From Myxococcales bacterium (GTDB lineage Bacteria > Myxococcota_A > Bradymonadia > UBA7976 > UBA1532), in the NCBI GenBank assembly GCA_020633465.1, contig JACKDN010000016.1:144724-208723 (forward strand): a stretch of 64,000 nucleotides of DNA, written 5' to 3'. Under the pieces are notes generated by a model. That model did no database searches and was not told the DNA's origin. It saw only the letters and a list, made by a program, of their open reading frames with translations. Positions 51,893-59,908 of this stretch are shown piece by piece; position 1 is the first letter of the stretch; each line of letters starts with the position of its first letter. Made by a program: the position numbers and the translations under genes.

Positions 51893-53190
51893 CACTCTCC
51901 CTGCCCCAGTCGCTGCACACCCGCCAGGGCCAGCCCGTCGCCTGCCGCCGCCTGCTCGGCGAGGGCGGGCAGGGCCGCGTCTTCGAGGTCACCGTCGACG
52001 GCGCGACCCACGCGCTGAAGCTGTACCACCCGCACATGGCGCCCCCCGCCCAGCGCGGCAGGATCGAGCGCGCCGTGCAGGGCGGCCCGCCCTCGGCGCA
52101 CTTCCTCTGGCCCACCCACGTGGTGGCTGGACCCGGCGAGGCGTTCGGCTACCTGATGCCGCTGCGCCCGGCCCGCTTCCGCTCGGTGCCCGACCTCGTC
52201 ACGCGCCGGGTGACGAGCACCTTTCCGGCCCTCCTCACCGCCGCCGCCGAGCTGGCCAGCGCCTTCCACGAGCTGCACGCGAAGGGCCTGGCGTACTGCG
52301 ACATCTCGTGGGGCAACGTCTTCCTCGACCCGAAGTCGGGCGAGGTGCTCGTCTGCGACAACGACAACGTCGACGTCGACGGCGCCGACACGGCCACCGT
52401 GCTCGGCACGCCCCGGTTCATGGCGCCCGAGATCGTGCGCGGCGAGGCCGGCCCAACCGTGCGGACCGACCGCTTCTCGCTGGCGGTGCTGCTGTTCCAG
52501 ATGCTGTTCAACGGCCACCCGCTCGAGGGCGCGCGCGAGGCCAAGGTGCGCTGCCTGGACGGCCCGGCGCTCGAGCAGCTCTACGGGACGCGGCCGCTGT
52601 ACGTGCTGGATCCGGCCGACGCGTCGAACCGGCCGGTGAAGGGCATCCACGACAACGTGCTGATCTTCCAGAAGATCTGGCCGCCAACCCTGCGCCGTCT
52701 GTTCGAGATCGCCTTCACCGAGGGCCTGATGAACCCCGGGCGACGGCCGACCGAGGGTGAGTGGCGCCGCGCGCTGCTGGCCACCCGCGACCTGCTGTAC
52801 CCGTGCGGCGCCTGCGGCCACCCCAACGCGCTCGACGCCGACGCGCTGCGCACCGGCGACGCCGGCCGGTGCTGGTCGTGCGGCGGCGCCATCGGCCCCG
52901 TGACCTGGATCGACCTCGAGGGCGCCGCGGTGGCGCTGCCGGTGGGCGGCGCCCTGTACCCGAACCACCTGGGCGAGCGGAACGACTTCGGCGCGCCGGC
53001 CGCGCAGGTCGAGGCGCACCCCGAGGACGCCCGCCGGCGCGGCCTGCGCAACCGCACCCCGACGCCCTGGAGCCTCACCCGCCCGGACGGCGCGCTGGTG
53101 TCGGTGCCCCCCGGCCGGGCCGCCGCGCTCGAGCCGGACTACACGCTGGACTTCGGCCAGGCGCGCGGGCGCGTCCACCGCACCCGCTGA
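51889..53190 (+). CDS. Protein kinase with zinc ribbon and FHA-like tail (TerY-P triad)
   Basis: The 433-residue protein starts after CCGGAGGAA. The kinase domain has glycine loop GEGGQGRVFEV, Lys44 (ALKLYHP), catalytic Asp138 in YCDISWGNVF (HRD is YCD), DND in place of DFG, and an APE motif. Residues of about 305-340 form a zinc ribbon (CGAC...CWSC). A C-terminal beta domain (VEAHPEDARRRGLRN, TPTPWSLTRPDGALVSV, LDFGQARGRV) resembles the FHA-like ending of TerY-associated kinases. The unusual HRD and DFG replacements are typical of this divergent kinase group. It completes the kinase-phosphatase-VWA triad and is the last gene of the operon. Confidence 0.9.
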   Translation: MTLSLPQSLHTRQGQPVACRRLLGEGGQGRVFEVTVDGATHALKLYHPHMAPPAQRGRIERAVQGGPPSAHFLWPTHVVAGPGEAFGYLMPLRPARFRSVPDLVTRRVTSTFPALLTAAAELASAFHELHAKGLAYCDISWGNVFLDPKSGEVLVCDNDNVDVDGADTATVLGTPRFMAPEIVRGEAGPTVRTDRFSLAVLLFQMLFNGHPLEGAREAKVRCLDGPALEQLYGTRPLYVLDPADASNRPVKGIHDNVLIFQKIWPPTLRRLFEIAFTEGLMNPGRRPTEGEWRRALLATRDLLYPCGACGHPNALDADALRTGDAGRCWSCGGAIGPVTWIDLEGAAVALPVGGALYPNHLGERNDFGAPAAQVEAHPEDARRRGLRNRTPTPWSLTRPDGALVSVPPGRAAALEPDYTLDFGQARGRVHRTR

Positions 53191-53203
53191 CCCGGCGTCG
53201 AGA

Positions 53204-54490
53204 TCACTCGCGGTCGCGGCAGCAGCGGAAGCCGATCTCGTAGAAGCGGAAGCCGTCCCCGTGCGTGGTCACGCCGCCGCGGCAGGTGCGCGACTCGGCC
53301 CAGTAGCGGCCCAGCAGGCGGCCGTGGAAGTCGGGCTCGCCGCCGTCGCGCCGGCGCGTCCACTCCTCGACGTTGCCCACCATGTCGTAGGCGCCGAGGT
53401 CGTTGGTGCAGCCGGCGTTGTCGCCCGCCGGATGGGCCTGGTACAGCCACTCGACGTGCTCGGCGGCGGCGGGCGCCTGCGCGGCGGCGGTCAGCAGCAG
53501 CCGGTCGAGCGACTCGACCCGCGGCGTGGTGACGCCCAGCGGCCAGCCGGCCAGCAGGTTGGGCTGGAAGGCCCGCCACACCGCGTCGTCGCGGCACACC
53601 CCGGGCTGGTGCCGGTCGCCGTAGGGATAGCTGGTGTCGAGCGGGCCGGTACACGCGGCGATCCACTCGTCGTCGAAGCACAGGCGCTTCTCGCGCGCCG
53701 CGCACCAGGCCTCGGCCTCGACGAACGAGTACATCACCAGCGGCAGCGCGCCGGCGCGGTTGGGCGCCTCGTAGCGATCGACGCAGGCCGCCTCGACGGC
53801 CACCATGTCGTCGGGGCAGCCGCTCGCGTCGCGGGGCAGCAGGCGCAGCTCGAGCCGGTAGGGGCCGGGCAGCGCGTTCGCGCCGTCGAACCAGGTGTCG
53901 ACCACCAGCCACAGCGTCTCGCCGGCGGTGACCGGCCAGCGCAGCTCGACGTTGTCGCGCGCCACGCAGGCGTCGGCGTCGAGCGCGTCGAGCAGGTGCA
54001 GGTCGACGTCGACGTCGTCGCCGGGCAGGTCGTCCAGCGTCGCGACCAGCGTGCCGTCGAGGTCCGGCGTCACCGCGTACACGATCTCGGCGCCCTCCTC
54101 GCGGATGGCCGGCGCGCAGGGCGTGTACCGGTCGGCGACGCTGGGCGGGGCGTCCCGGGTGTCGCCCTCGAGCGTCGCAGGGAAGGTGTCCACCGGGATC
54201 GGGGCGTCCCAGGTGCCCGGCGTCGGCGGCGCGGCGTCGGGGGCCGCGTCGGGCGCAGGCGGCGCGGCGTCGGGGGCGGCGTCCTCGATCGCGACGTCCG
54301 CCGGCCCGCGATCCACCGGCCGCAGCGTGTCCGTCGCGTCGACGAGCGCGGGCGGGGCGGCGTCCAGCGCCGCGTCGACGGCCTGCGCAGCGTCCTCGAC
54401 GGGCGCGCCGTCGACCGCGCTCGCGGGCTCGTCGTCGGCGACCTCGCAGGCCAGGCAAGCCAGCAGCAGCAGGGGCACGGCGCGGCGCAT
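53204..54490 (-). CDS. Lipoprotein with formylglycine-generating-enzyme-like domain
   Basis: The 428-residue protein has a lipoprotein signal (MRRAVPLLLLACLAC, lipobox LAC), a 75-residue Asp/Ala/Pro linker, and a beta domain of about 110 residues. That domain resembles bacterial pre-peptidase C-terminal folds (ADIYAVTP-like: AEIVYAVTPDLDGTLVATLD). The last 200 residues are an FGE/SUMF fold: DMVAVEAACVDRYEAPN, YSFVEAEAWCAAREKRLCFD, DEWIAACTG, YDMVGNVEEWT and FYEIGFRCC. Whether it makes formylglycine or only binds ligands is open. It converges on the kinase gene with a 13-bp gap. Confidence 0.85.
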   Translation of the reverse strand: MRRAVPLLLLACLACEVADDEPASAVDGAPVEDAAQAVDAALDAAPPALVDATDTLRPVDRGPADVAIEDAAPDAAPPAPDAAPDAAPPTPGTWDAPIPVDTFPATLEGDTRDAPPSVADRYTPCAPAIREEGAEIVYAVTPDLDGTLVATLDDLPGDDVDVDLHLLDALDADACVARDNVELRWPVTAGETLWLVVDTWFDGANALPGPYRLELRLLPRDASGCPDDMVAVEAACVDRYEAPNRAGALPLVMYSFVEAEAWCAAREKRLCFDDEWIAACTGPLDTSYPYGDRHQPGVCRDDAVWRAFQPNLLAGWPLGVTTPRVESLDRLLLTAAAQAPAAAEHVEWLYQAHPAGDNAGCTNDLGAYDMVGNVEEWTRRRDGGEPDFHGRLLGRYWAESRTCRGGVTTHGDGFRFYEIGFRCCRDRE

Positions 54491-54602
54491 GAGCGCACCC
54501 TACGCCGCGGGCGGCGGGCCGTCGACGGGGTCGGCGCATCCGTCGAGACTTGCCCGCCGGGCGAGCGTATGGTGAGCGCCCTCGAGACGGAGGCGACACC
54601 CG

Positions 54603-55331
54603 ATGGACGACCTCACCACCACCACCCTGTTGGGTCTGGCCCTGGGCCTGCGGCATGCGCTCGACGCCGATCACGTCGTGGCCGTCGCCACCATCGCGTC
54701 GCGCGAGCGTCGGGTCACCGCCGCCGCGGCCATCGGCGCCTTCTGGGGGCTGGGCCACTCGGTCATCGTCCTGCTCGCGGGCCTCGCCGTCCTGTGGCTG
54801 GGCGTCGTCGTGCCCGAGCGCGTCGGCCTGGCCGCCGAGCTGGGCGTCGCCGCCATGCTGGTGGGCCTGGGGGTCTGGAGCCTGCTCGGGCTGCGCGCCC
54901 GCCACCGCCACGGCCCCCATCGCCACGGCGACCTGGTGCACACCCACCCGCCCGGCGACGCGGGCGCGGGCCACGGCCACCCGCTGGGCGCCGATGCGGT
55001 CAGCCGCGTCGACGCGGCCCTGGGTCACGCGCGCCTGTACCGGCGCCTGCGCCCGGTGGTCATCGGCGCGCTGCACGGCTTGGCCGGCTCGGCCGCGCTG
55101 GCGTTGTTGTTGGTGCCGATGGTCACCCGCCCGCTGGTGGGCGTCGGTTATCTGCTGGCCTTCTGCGGCGGCACGGTGGTCGGCATGGTCGCGGCCACGC
55201 TGGTCATCGCGCTGCCCGCCACCCTGGGCGGGGGCCGCTGGCCCCGGCTGCCCGAGGCGGTGCGCGCCGTCGCCGGCGTCGCCAGCATCGGCGTGGGCGT
55301 CCTGCTCGCTCGCTCGGTCCTGCTGGGCTGA
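54603..55331 (+). CDS. NicO/RcnA-type nickel-cobalt permease
   Basis: The 242-residue membrane protein has about six helices. The first carries the metal-binding signature GLRHALDADHVVAVATI, and the central cytoplasmic loop is His-rich (RHRHGPHRHGDLVHTH, then GHGHP). A second motif, GALHGLAGSAALALLL, also matches the family. It likely exports or imports Ni or Co ions; the loop favours an RcnA-like efflux or binding role. The ATG is preceded by GGAGG at 9 nt. It converges on a small gene cluster. Confidence 0.87.
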   Translation: MDDLTTTTLLGLALGLRHALDADHVVAVATIASRERRVTAAAAIGAFWGLGHSVIVLLAGLAVLWLGVVVPERVGLAAELGVAAMLVGLGVWSLLGLRARHRHGPHRHGDLVHTHPPGDAGAGHGHPLGADAVSRVDAALGHARLYRRLRPVVIGALHGLAGSAALALLLVPMVTRPLVGVGYLLAFCGGTVVGMVAATLVIALPATLGGGRWPRLPEAVRAVAGVASIGVGVLLARSVLLG

Positions 55332-55347
55332 TCCGGCCGGCCCTGGC

Positions 55348-55560
55348 TCAGCCCCAGCCGTTGCCCGTCAGGCGTTGCAGCGCGCGCTGAAAGCGCTCGA
55401 CGCTGACCGGCACGATCTCGCAGACCCGCCCGTACAGCATCGTGGTCGGCACGTTGCGCCCCTTCATCTCGCGCTGGGCCTCGCGCAGCGTGTAGAGGAT
55501 CGCGCGCTCGAGGCGGGTGAGGCCGTCGCGGACGTCCGGGATGTCGTCGTGACCCGCCAT
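55348..55560 (-). CDS. Small helical protein of unknown function
   Basis: This 70-residue protein starts 2 nt after the stop of the upstream lipoprotein gene, so the two are probably co-translated. It is helical with a winged-helix-like pattern (LERAILYTLREAQREMKGRN, MLYGRVCEIVPVSVERFQRA). No family name is recognised. It could be a DNA-binding regulator or a small structural protein. Confidence 0.62.
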   Translation of the reverse strand: MAGHDDIPDVRDGLTRLERAILYTLREAQREMKGRNVPTTMLYGRVCEIVPVSVERFQRALQRLTGNGWG

Positions 55561-55562
55561 CG

Positions 55563-56036
55563 TCAGCGCTTGCGGATCAGGGGCAGCGACTCGTCGTCGT
55601 CCGCGTGCCAGATGAGCCCGCGGTCGGTGAACTCGAGCTTCAGCTGATCGGCCGTGCCGTCGTTGGCCGTCGTCGCGAGCGTCAGCGATCGGCCGGTCTG
55701 GTTCGCGACGCTGTAGGCGCCCTCGATGGTCTTCCCGGCCATGCTCAGGCTGAAGCGGTCGGCGGTGAACTCCAGGGCCATCGACCGCGTGACGTTCTCG
55801 GCCATCTCGAGCGCGAGGGCGCGCTTCTCGGGGGGCATCGCGGCCAGGTGGGGCTGCTCGGCGAGGCGGCTGGTGTCGATGGTCCACTGCCCCACGATGG
55901 CCTCGCGGGGCTTCGCCGGCACCGCGTAGGCGGCGCCGCCGCCCTCGTCGTCGGGCGTCTTCGGCGCGGTCTTCTTGCAGCCGACGAGGCCGATGGACGA
56001 CAGCAGCAGGGCGAGGGCGACGGGGATGATGCGCAC
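55563..56036 (-). CDS. Small lipoprotein
   Basis: The 157-residue product starts at a GTG after a strong GGAGG site and has a lipoprotein signal (RIIPVALALLLSSIGLVGC, lipobox LVGC). The mature part has a beta-rich domain (ALEFTADRFSLSMAGKTIEG, LKLEFTDRGLIWHADDDE), similar in feel to small lipocalin-like or DUF domains, but I cannot assign it. A TATAGT -10-like box (56098-56093) lies upstream, without a good -35. Confidence 0.75.
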   Translation of the reverse strand: MRIIPVALALLLSSIGLVGCKKTAPKTPDDEGGGAAYAVPAKPREAIVGQWTIDTSRLAEQPHLAAMPPEKRALALEMAENVTRSMALEFTADRFSLSMAGKTIEGAYSVANQTGRSLTLATTANDGTADQLKLEFTDRGLIWHADDDESLPLIRKR

Positions 56037-56205
56037 GGAGCCTCCACGAGTGCCGGTCGCCGCTGGACACGCCCGGGGCGCCGGTGCGGTCTACTATAGG
56101 CGGCCCGCGCGGCGAGGGCACGCGCGTCGTGGGGCGGTGTCGGGTCGTTGCGCCGCGCGGGGCCCATGCCTAGGATGCGCCGCCGGGTCGGCTGGGAGCG
56201 AGCGC

Positions 56206-57789
56206 GTGCGACGGGCGCTGTGGGTGGCGGTGATGGTGCTGGCGGGGGCGCGCGCGGCGAGCGCGGCGCCCGAGCTGGTGCAGGCCGTCGCGTGCCACGA
56301 CGTGGTCGAGCGCGAGCCGGTGGGCGTGGCCGAGCGCTTCGCGCCCGGCGTCGTGTGGCTGTACCTGCGCCTCGCCAGCGACGCCGCCGCCCAGGTGGAG
56401 CTGGTGTGGCGGCGCGACGGAGACGAGGTCCAGCGCACGACCCTGAAGGTGGGGCGCGGCAAGCGGTGGCGCACCTGGGCGCGCCACCGGACCGAGCCGG
56501 GCGCCTGGCGCGTCGACGTCCTGCACCGGGGCCGCCGCCTGGGCCGCGTGCGCTTCCGCGTCGCGGCCGACGCGGCGCCCGCCGCCCTGGCGCCCACCCA
56601 ACCGGCCGTCGAGGCGCCGGCCGTCGAGGCGCCTGCAGCCGACGCGCCGCCGGTCGGCGAGCCGCAGACCGACGAGCCGGCCGCCGACGCTCCCGTACCC
56701 GACGCACGGGACGCGGACGAGCCGGACGCCGACGAGCCGGCCGCCGACGCGCCGCCGCCCGCCGCGCCGCCCCCGCCGCCCCCCGATCCCGAGGACGCGC
56801 CGGCGCCCCGCGCGGCGCCCACCATCGTGGCGTTGCCGGCCGAGGTCGAGCCCGAGCCGCTCGCCTGCCGCGCCTGGGTCAGCGTGGCCAGCGACGACGC
56901 GGGCGCCCCGCACGCGATCATCGACGTCGACGTCGCCGCGGGCGTCGCGCGCGCGGTCACCCCCGGCCTGCTGGTGCGCGACGGGCGCGCCCTGCACGTG
57001 CTGCGGCTGCACCCGCACCGCGTCGACGAGCGGGGCCGCTACGGCAGCGTGCGCCGCGCCTGGGATCTGTTGATGGGCGCCCAGGTGCCCGACGGCCCGC
57101 CGGTCACCTGGCACGGCTACCCCGCCACGCTGGCGCCGCCCGGCGCCGACGCGCCCCGCGGCGCGGTCTTCGACGAGTCCAATCGCCTGCACGTGCTGGG
57201 CATCTACGGCCCCTTCGTCGCGCTGCGCGCCGATCTGGGTGGCTTCGCCGGCGAGGGCAAGGACTTCGATCACTCGCGCCACGCGTGGGTCCGGGCGCCG
57301 GGCCAGACGGCCGATCCCGTCGCCTCGATGGTGGGCCACCCGGCCCGCGCGGTCGCCGCGTGGCTGGCCGCCCACCCCTACCGCGGCGAGGGCCCGGCGC
57401 CGACGGTCGACGGTCACGACTTCAAGCGCAGCGCGCTGGTGTGGGACGCGGGGCAGCTGACCCTGCGCACGCTGGTGCGCTGCTGCACCTTCGCCGCCAA
57501 CCGCAACCACGTCGAGGTGGCGCTGCCGGTGCAGCCCAAAGAGGCGCTCGCGCGGCGGCTGCCCGACGACACGGGCGCGTGGGTCGATCCGCGGGGCTGC
57601 GGGGCGGTCGCCCTGCGCGACGGGCGGCTGCTGGCGCGGCTGGGCAACGGCGGGCCGAAGCCGGTGCGCGCCGCCTCGACGGCGCGCCCGACGAAGCTGC
57701 TGGGCGTGGTGTGGGTGCGTCCGCGCGACCGGTGGTCGTGGGACGAGGTGCGGCAGGTGTCGGCGCGGCTGGCGCCGCGACGCAAGTGA
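56206..57789 (+). CDS. Secreted DUF2914-domain protein with acidic linker
   Basis: The GTG at 56206, preceded by GGGAG, gives a signal peptide (RRALWVAVMVLAGARAASA). Residues of about 25-125 match the DUF2914 plan (FAPGVVWLYLRLASDAAAQV, VELVWRRDGDEV, GRVRFRV), a small beta domain seen in deltaproteobacterial exported proteins. A Pro/Ala/Asp/Glu linker (130-220) follows. The C-terminal 300 residues have VDRARGVARAVT-like strands and several Cys (RCCTFAAN, DPRGCG); I do not recognise them. It has no operon partner. Confidence 0.72.
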   Translation: MRRALWVAVMVLAGARAASAAPELVQAVACHDVVEREPVGVAERFAPGVVWLYLRLASDAAAQVELVWRRDGDEVQRTTLKVGRGKRWRTWARHRTEPGAWRVDVLHRGRRLGRVRFRVAADAAPAALAPTQPAVEAPAVEAPAADAPPVGEPQTDEPAADAPVPDARDADEPDADEPAADAPPPAAPPPPPPDPEDAPAPRAAPTIVALPAEVEPEPLACRAWVSVASDDAGAPHAIIDVDVAAGVARAVTPGLLVRDGRALHVLRLHPHRVDERGRYGSVRRAWDLLMGAQVPDGPPVTWHGYPATLAPPGADAPRGAVFDESNRLHVLGIYGPFVALRADLGGFAGEGKDFDHSRHAWVRAPGQTADPVASMVGHPARAVAAWLAAHPYRGEGPAPTVDGHDFKRSALVWDAGQLTLRTLVRCCTFAANRNHVEVALPVQPKEALARRLPDDTGAWVDPRGCGAVALRDGRLLARLGNGGPKPVRAASTARPTKLLGVVWVRPRDRWSWDEVRQVSARLAPRRK

Positions 57790-57808
57790 GGCGGGCGGGG
57801 GTGGGCCG

Positions 57809-58117
57809 TCAGGCGCGGCCGGCCTCGGAGGGGGCCTCGGCGGGCGCCAGCTCGGGCGGCGTCAGCGCGCCCCAGGGGTCCATCGTCGCGCCGACGTCGC
57901 GGGCGCAGGCCGGACACATGGTGGCCTCGGTCTGGATCTCGTAGCCGCTGCCGCCGGGGTCGTCGCGCCAACGCTTGCGGTTGAAGCGATCCTTCCGGCG
58001 TCCGGGCGACTGGCTCTTGGAGCGGTGCGGGTAGGTGGTGGGACGCGCTTCGACGACGACGCGATGCGCGGGCGTGCCGGGCTTCGTGGCCCGGTGACAG
58101 GAATCACATACGAACAT
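57809..58117 (-). CDS. Zinc-ribbon protein
   Basis: The ATG at 58117 follows AAGGAAGG and GGAGG. The 102-residue protein starts MFVCDSCHRATKPGTP, has a conserved-looking VVVEARPTTYPHRSK centre and a second CPAC pair near residue 70, so two CxxC knuckles can hold one zinc. The C-terminus is Pro/Ala/Glu-rich. Proteins with this layout are known in many bacteria without a firm function. A promoter candidate lies at 58222-58250. Confidence 0.72.
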   Translation of the reverse strand: MFVCDSCHRATKPGTPAHRVVVEARPTTYPHRSKSQSPGRRKDRFNRKRWRDDPGGSGYEIQTEATMCPACARDVGATMDPWGALTPPELAPAEAPSEAGRA

Positions 58118-58221
58118 GCCTCCAGCCTTCCTTCGGGATCCACGGATTGGCTGAGTCCCCGCGGATGTCGGCTCGCACCGGGCCACCTGACCCGGGCACG
58201 GCCGCTTGTTGCACGTCGGAC

Positions 58222-58250
58222 ACCCTAGCCGACATCGAAAATACTTTCAA
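58222..58250 (-). promoter_or_regulatory. Sigma-70-like promoter for the zinc-ribbon gene
   Basis: On the minus strand TTGAAA (58250-58245), a 17-nt spacer and TAGGGT (58227-58222). The leader would be about 98 nt. The -10 form TAGxGT is also seen in the candidate promoter at 33009-33037. Confidence 0.5.
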
Positions 58251-58294
58251 GTCTAACTATTCGTGTCCTTTGTATCTGCGGCCCCGTCCCGTCG

Positions 58295-58311
58295 CCGGCA
58301 CACCCCTTGCT
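58295..58311 (+). promoter_or_regulatory. Sigma-54-like (-24/-12) promoter
   Basis: CCGGCACACCCCTTGCT has GG at 58297-58298 and GC at 58309-58310, separated by exactly 10 nt, with the GGCAC and TTGCT cores of the sigma-54 consensus. Transcription would begin near 58322, about 130 nt before the ATG at 58455. Confidence 0.6.
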
Positions 58312-58401
58312 CACGGCGACCCCCCGATGCAGAATCGCGCGCCCGAAACCGCCCCCGCCCCGTCGCCCGGAGTGCTCGTGCTCCACCGGCGCCGCGGGCT
58401 G

Positions 58402-58417
58402 GGAGTACGCGTACTCC
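58402..58417. promoter_or_regulatory. 16-bp perfect palindrome in the 5' leader
   Basis: GGAGTACGCGTACTCC is its own reverse complement. Flanking CCACCG (58383-58388) and CGGTGG (58421-58426) can extend the fold. It lies downstream of the sigma-54-like site and 37 nt before the ATG, so it could be an operator or an mRNA hairpin. Confidence 0.5.
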
Positions 58418-58454
58418 ACGCGGTGGTCGGGCGCCCCGAAAGGACGGTGAGGCC

Positions 58455-59903
58455 ATGATTGGACGGGTCGAACAGGCGGTCATCCTGGCCGCGGGCATGG
58501 GCACGCGCATCCGCGGCGAGTCGCAGCCCCTGCCCAAGCCCCTGGTGCAGGTGGGCGGGCTGCCCCTCATCAAGCGCACCCTGCTGACCGCCCGCAAGGC
58601 CGGCGTCACCCGCTTCGTCGTGGTGGTCGGCTGCGACGGCGACCGCGTCCGCGCGGCCGTGGCCGACGATCCCGAGCTCGCCGGGCTCGACGTGCAGTTC
58701 GTCGACAACGCGGACTACCAGCTGAAGAACGGCGTCAGCGTGCTGAAGGCCCAGCCCTTCGTGCACGGCGAGTTCTTCCTGATGATGAGCGATCACGTCT
58801 TCGATCCCGCCATCCTGCACACGCTGCAGGGCACGCCGGCCCGCGACGGCCTGGTGCTGGCGGTCGATCGCAAGCTGTCGACCATCTTCGACATGGACGA
58901 CGCCACCAAGGTCAAGGTGGGCGAGCGCGACCGCATCGTCGACATCGGCAAGGAGATCCCGGATTACGACGCCATCGACACCGGCGTCTTCCGCTGCGCC
59001 CCGGCCCTGTTCGAGGCGCTGCAGGTGGTGCTCGACGAGACCGGCGACGCCTCGCTGAGCGAGGGCGTGAAGCTCCTGGCCACCAAGGGGCGCGCGCGCG
59101 TCGCCGACGTGGGCGAGGCCTGGTGGCAGGACGTCGACGATCTGGCCACGCGCAAGCACGCCGAGAAGCTGCTGTTCGCGTCGCTGACCAAGAAGATCGA
59201 CGGCCCGGTCAGCCGCCACATCAACCGCCGGTTCAGCAAGACCATCACCCGCCTGGTGATGAACACGAACATCGTGCCCAACCACATGACCGCGGTGGGC
59301 CTGGTGATCGGCCTCGCCTCGGCGGTGGTCACCGCGATGGCCACCGCGCAGTCGCTGTGGCTGTTCGCCTTGGGCGGCGTGCTGTACCAGATCTCGTCGA
59401 TGATCGACGGCTGCGACGGCGAGATCGCCCGGCTGAAGTTCAAGCACAGCGACTGGGGCGAGTGGTTCGACACCATCTCGGACGACGTCATCAACCTCAG
59501 CTACCAGCTGTCGTTGGGCTTCGCGATCGCCAACATCACCGGCGCCGGCATCTGGCTGCACATCGGCATCGCCACCTTCGTGCTCGGCTGGGTCGTCTGC
59601 CTGGCGCTGTACCGCAAGCTGCTGCAGAGCGGGAAGGGCACCCACCTGGCCATCGAGTGGAGCTACCTCGAGGCCGACGGGCAGGCCAGCCTGTTCCAGC
59701 GCTTCTGCGCGAAGTTCGAGTTCGTCGCCCGCCGCGACTTCTACGCGCTGCTGCTGATGGTCGTCAGCTTCCTGGGCGTCGGACCGATGAAGGTCATCCT
59801 GGTGGCCAGCTTCGTCACCGTGGCCATCGTCGCCGTGCAGTACTTCAGCACCGCCTTCAAGGGCACCGCCGAGCAGCGCGATCAGGCCCGGCAGGCCGGC
59901 TGA
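58455..59903 (+). CDS. Nucleotidyltransferase / CDP-alcohol phosphatidyltransferase fusion (IPCT-DIPPS-like)
   Basis: The 482-residue protein joins two enzymes. Residues 1-240 are a sugar-phosphate nucleotidyltransferase (AVILAAGMGTRI, LPKPLVQVGG, LMMSDHVFD, AIDTGVFRC). From about 255 there is a membrane CDP-alcohol phosphatidyltransferase with the complete D-x2-DG-x2-AR-x8-G-x3-D-x3-D motif (DGCDGEIARLKFKHSDW, then GEWFDTISDD) and five or six helices. This arrangement matches the bifunctional inositol-1-phosphate cytidylyltransferase / di-myo-inositol-phosphate-phosphate synthase of thermophiles; bacterial relatives may make other phosphoinositol or phospholipid products. The ATG follows GTGAGG. 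It has a sigma-54-like promoter. Confidence 0.83.
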   Translation: MIGRVEQAVILAAGMGTRIRGESQPLPKPLVQVGGLPLIKRTLLTARKAGVTRFVVVVGCDGDRVRAAVADDPELAGLDVQFVDNADYQLKNGVSVLKAQPFVHGEFFLMMSDHVFDPAILHTLQGTPARDGLVLAVDRKLSTIFDMDDATKVKVGERDRIVDIGKEIPDYDAIDTGVFRCAPALFEALQVVLDETGDASLSEGVKLLATKGRARVADVGEAWWQDVDDLATRKHAEKLLFASLTKKIDGPVSRHINRRFSKTITRLVMNTNIVPNHMTAVGLVIGLASAVVTAMATAQSLWLFALGGVLYQISSMIDGCDGEIARLKFKHSDWGEWFDTISDDVINLSYQLSLGFAIANITGAGIWLHIGIATFVLGWVVCLALYRKLLQSGKGTHLAIEWSYLEADGQASLFQRFCAKFEFVARRDFYALLLMVVSFLGVGPMKVILVASFVTVAIVAVQYFSTAFKGTAEQRDQARQAG

Positions 59904-59908
59904 GCCGC

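Larger units (their letters stand above)
58118..58454. other. 337-bp divergent regulatory region
   Basis: This gap separates the zinc-ribbon gene (minus) from the nucleotidyltransferase fusion (plus). It is AT-richer than anywhere else nearby around 58230-58275. It holds a minus-strand sigma-70-like promoter, a plus-strand sigma-54-like promoter and a 16-bp palindrome, listed separately. I see no short gene in it. Confidence 0.6.

Noticed and set aside
56069..56098. Full promoter around TACTATAGG in the 56037-56205 gap
   Set aside because: A good TATAGT box exists on the minus strand, but neither strand has an acceptable -35 at 16-18 nt.
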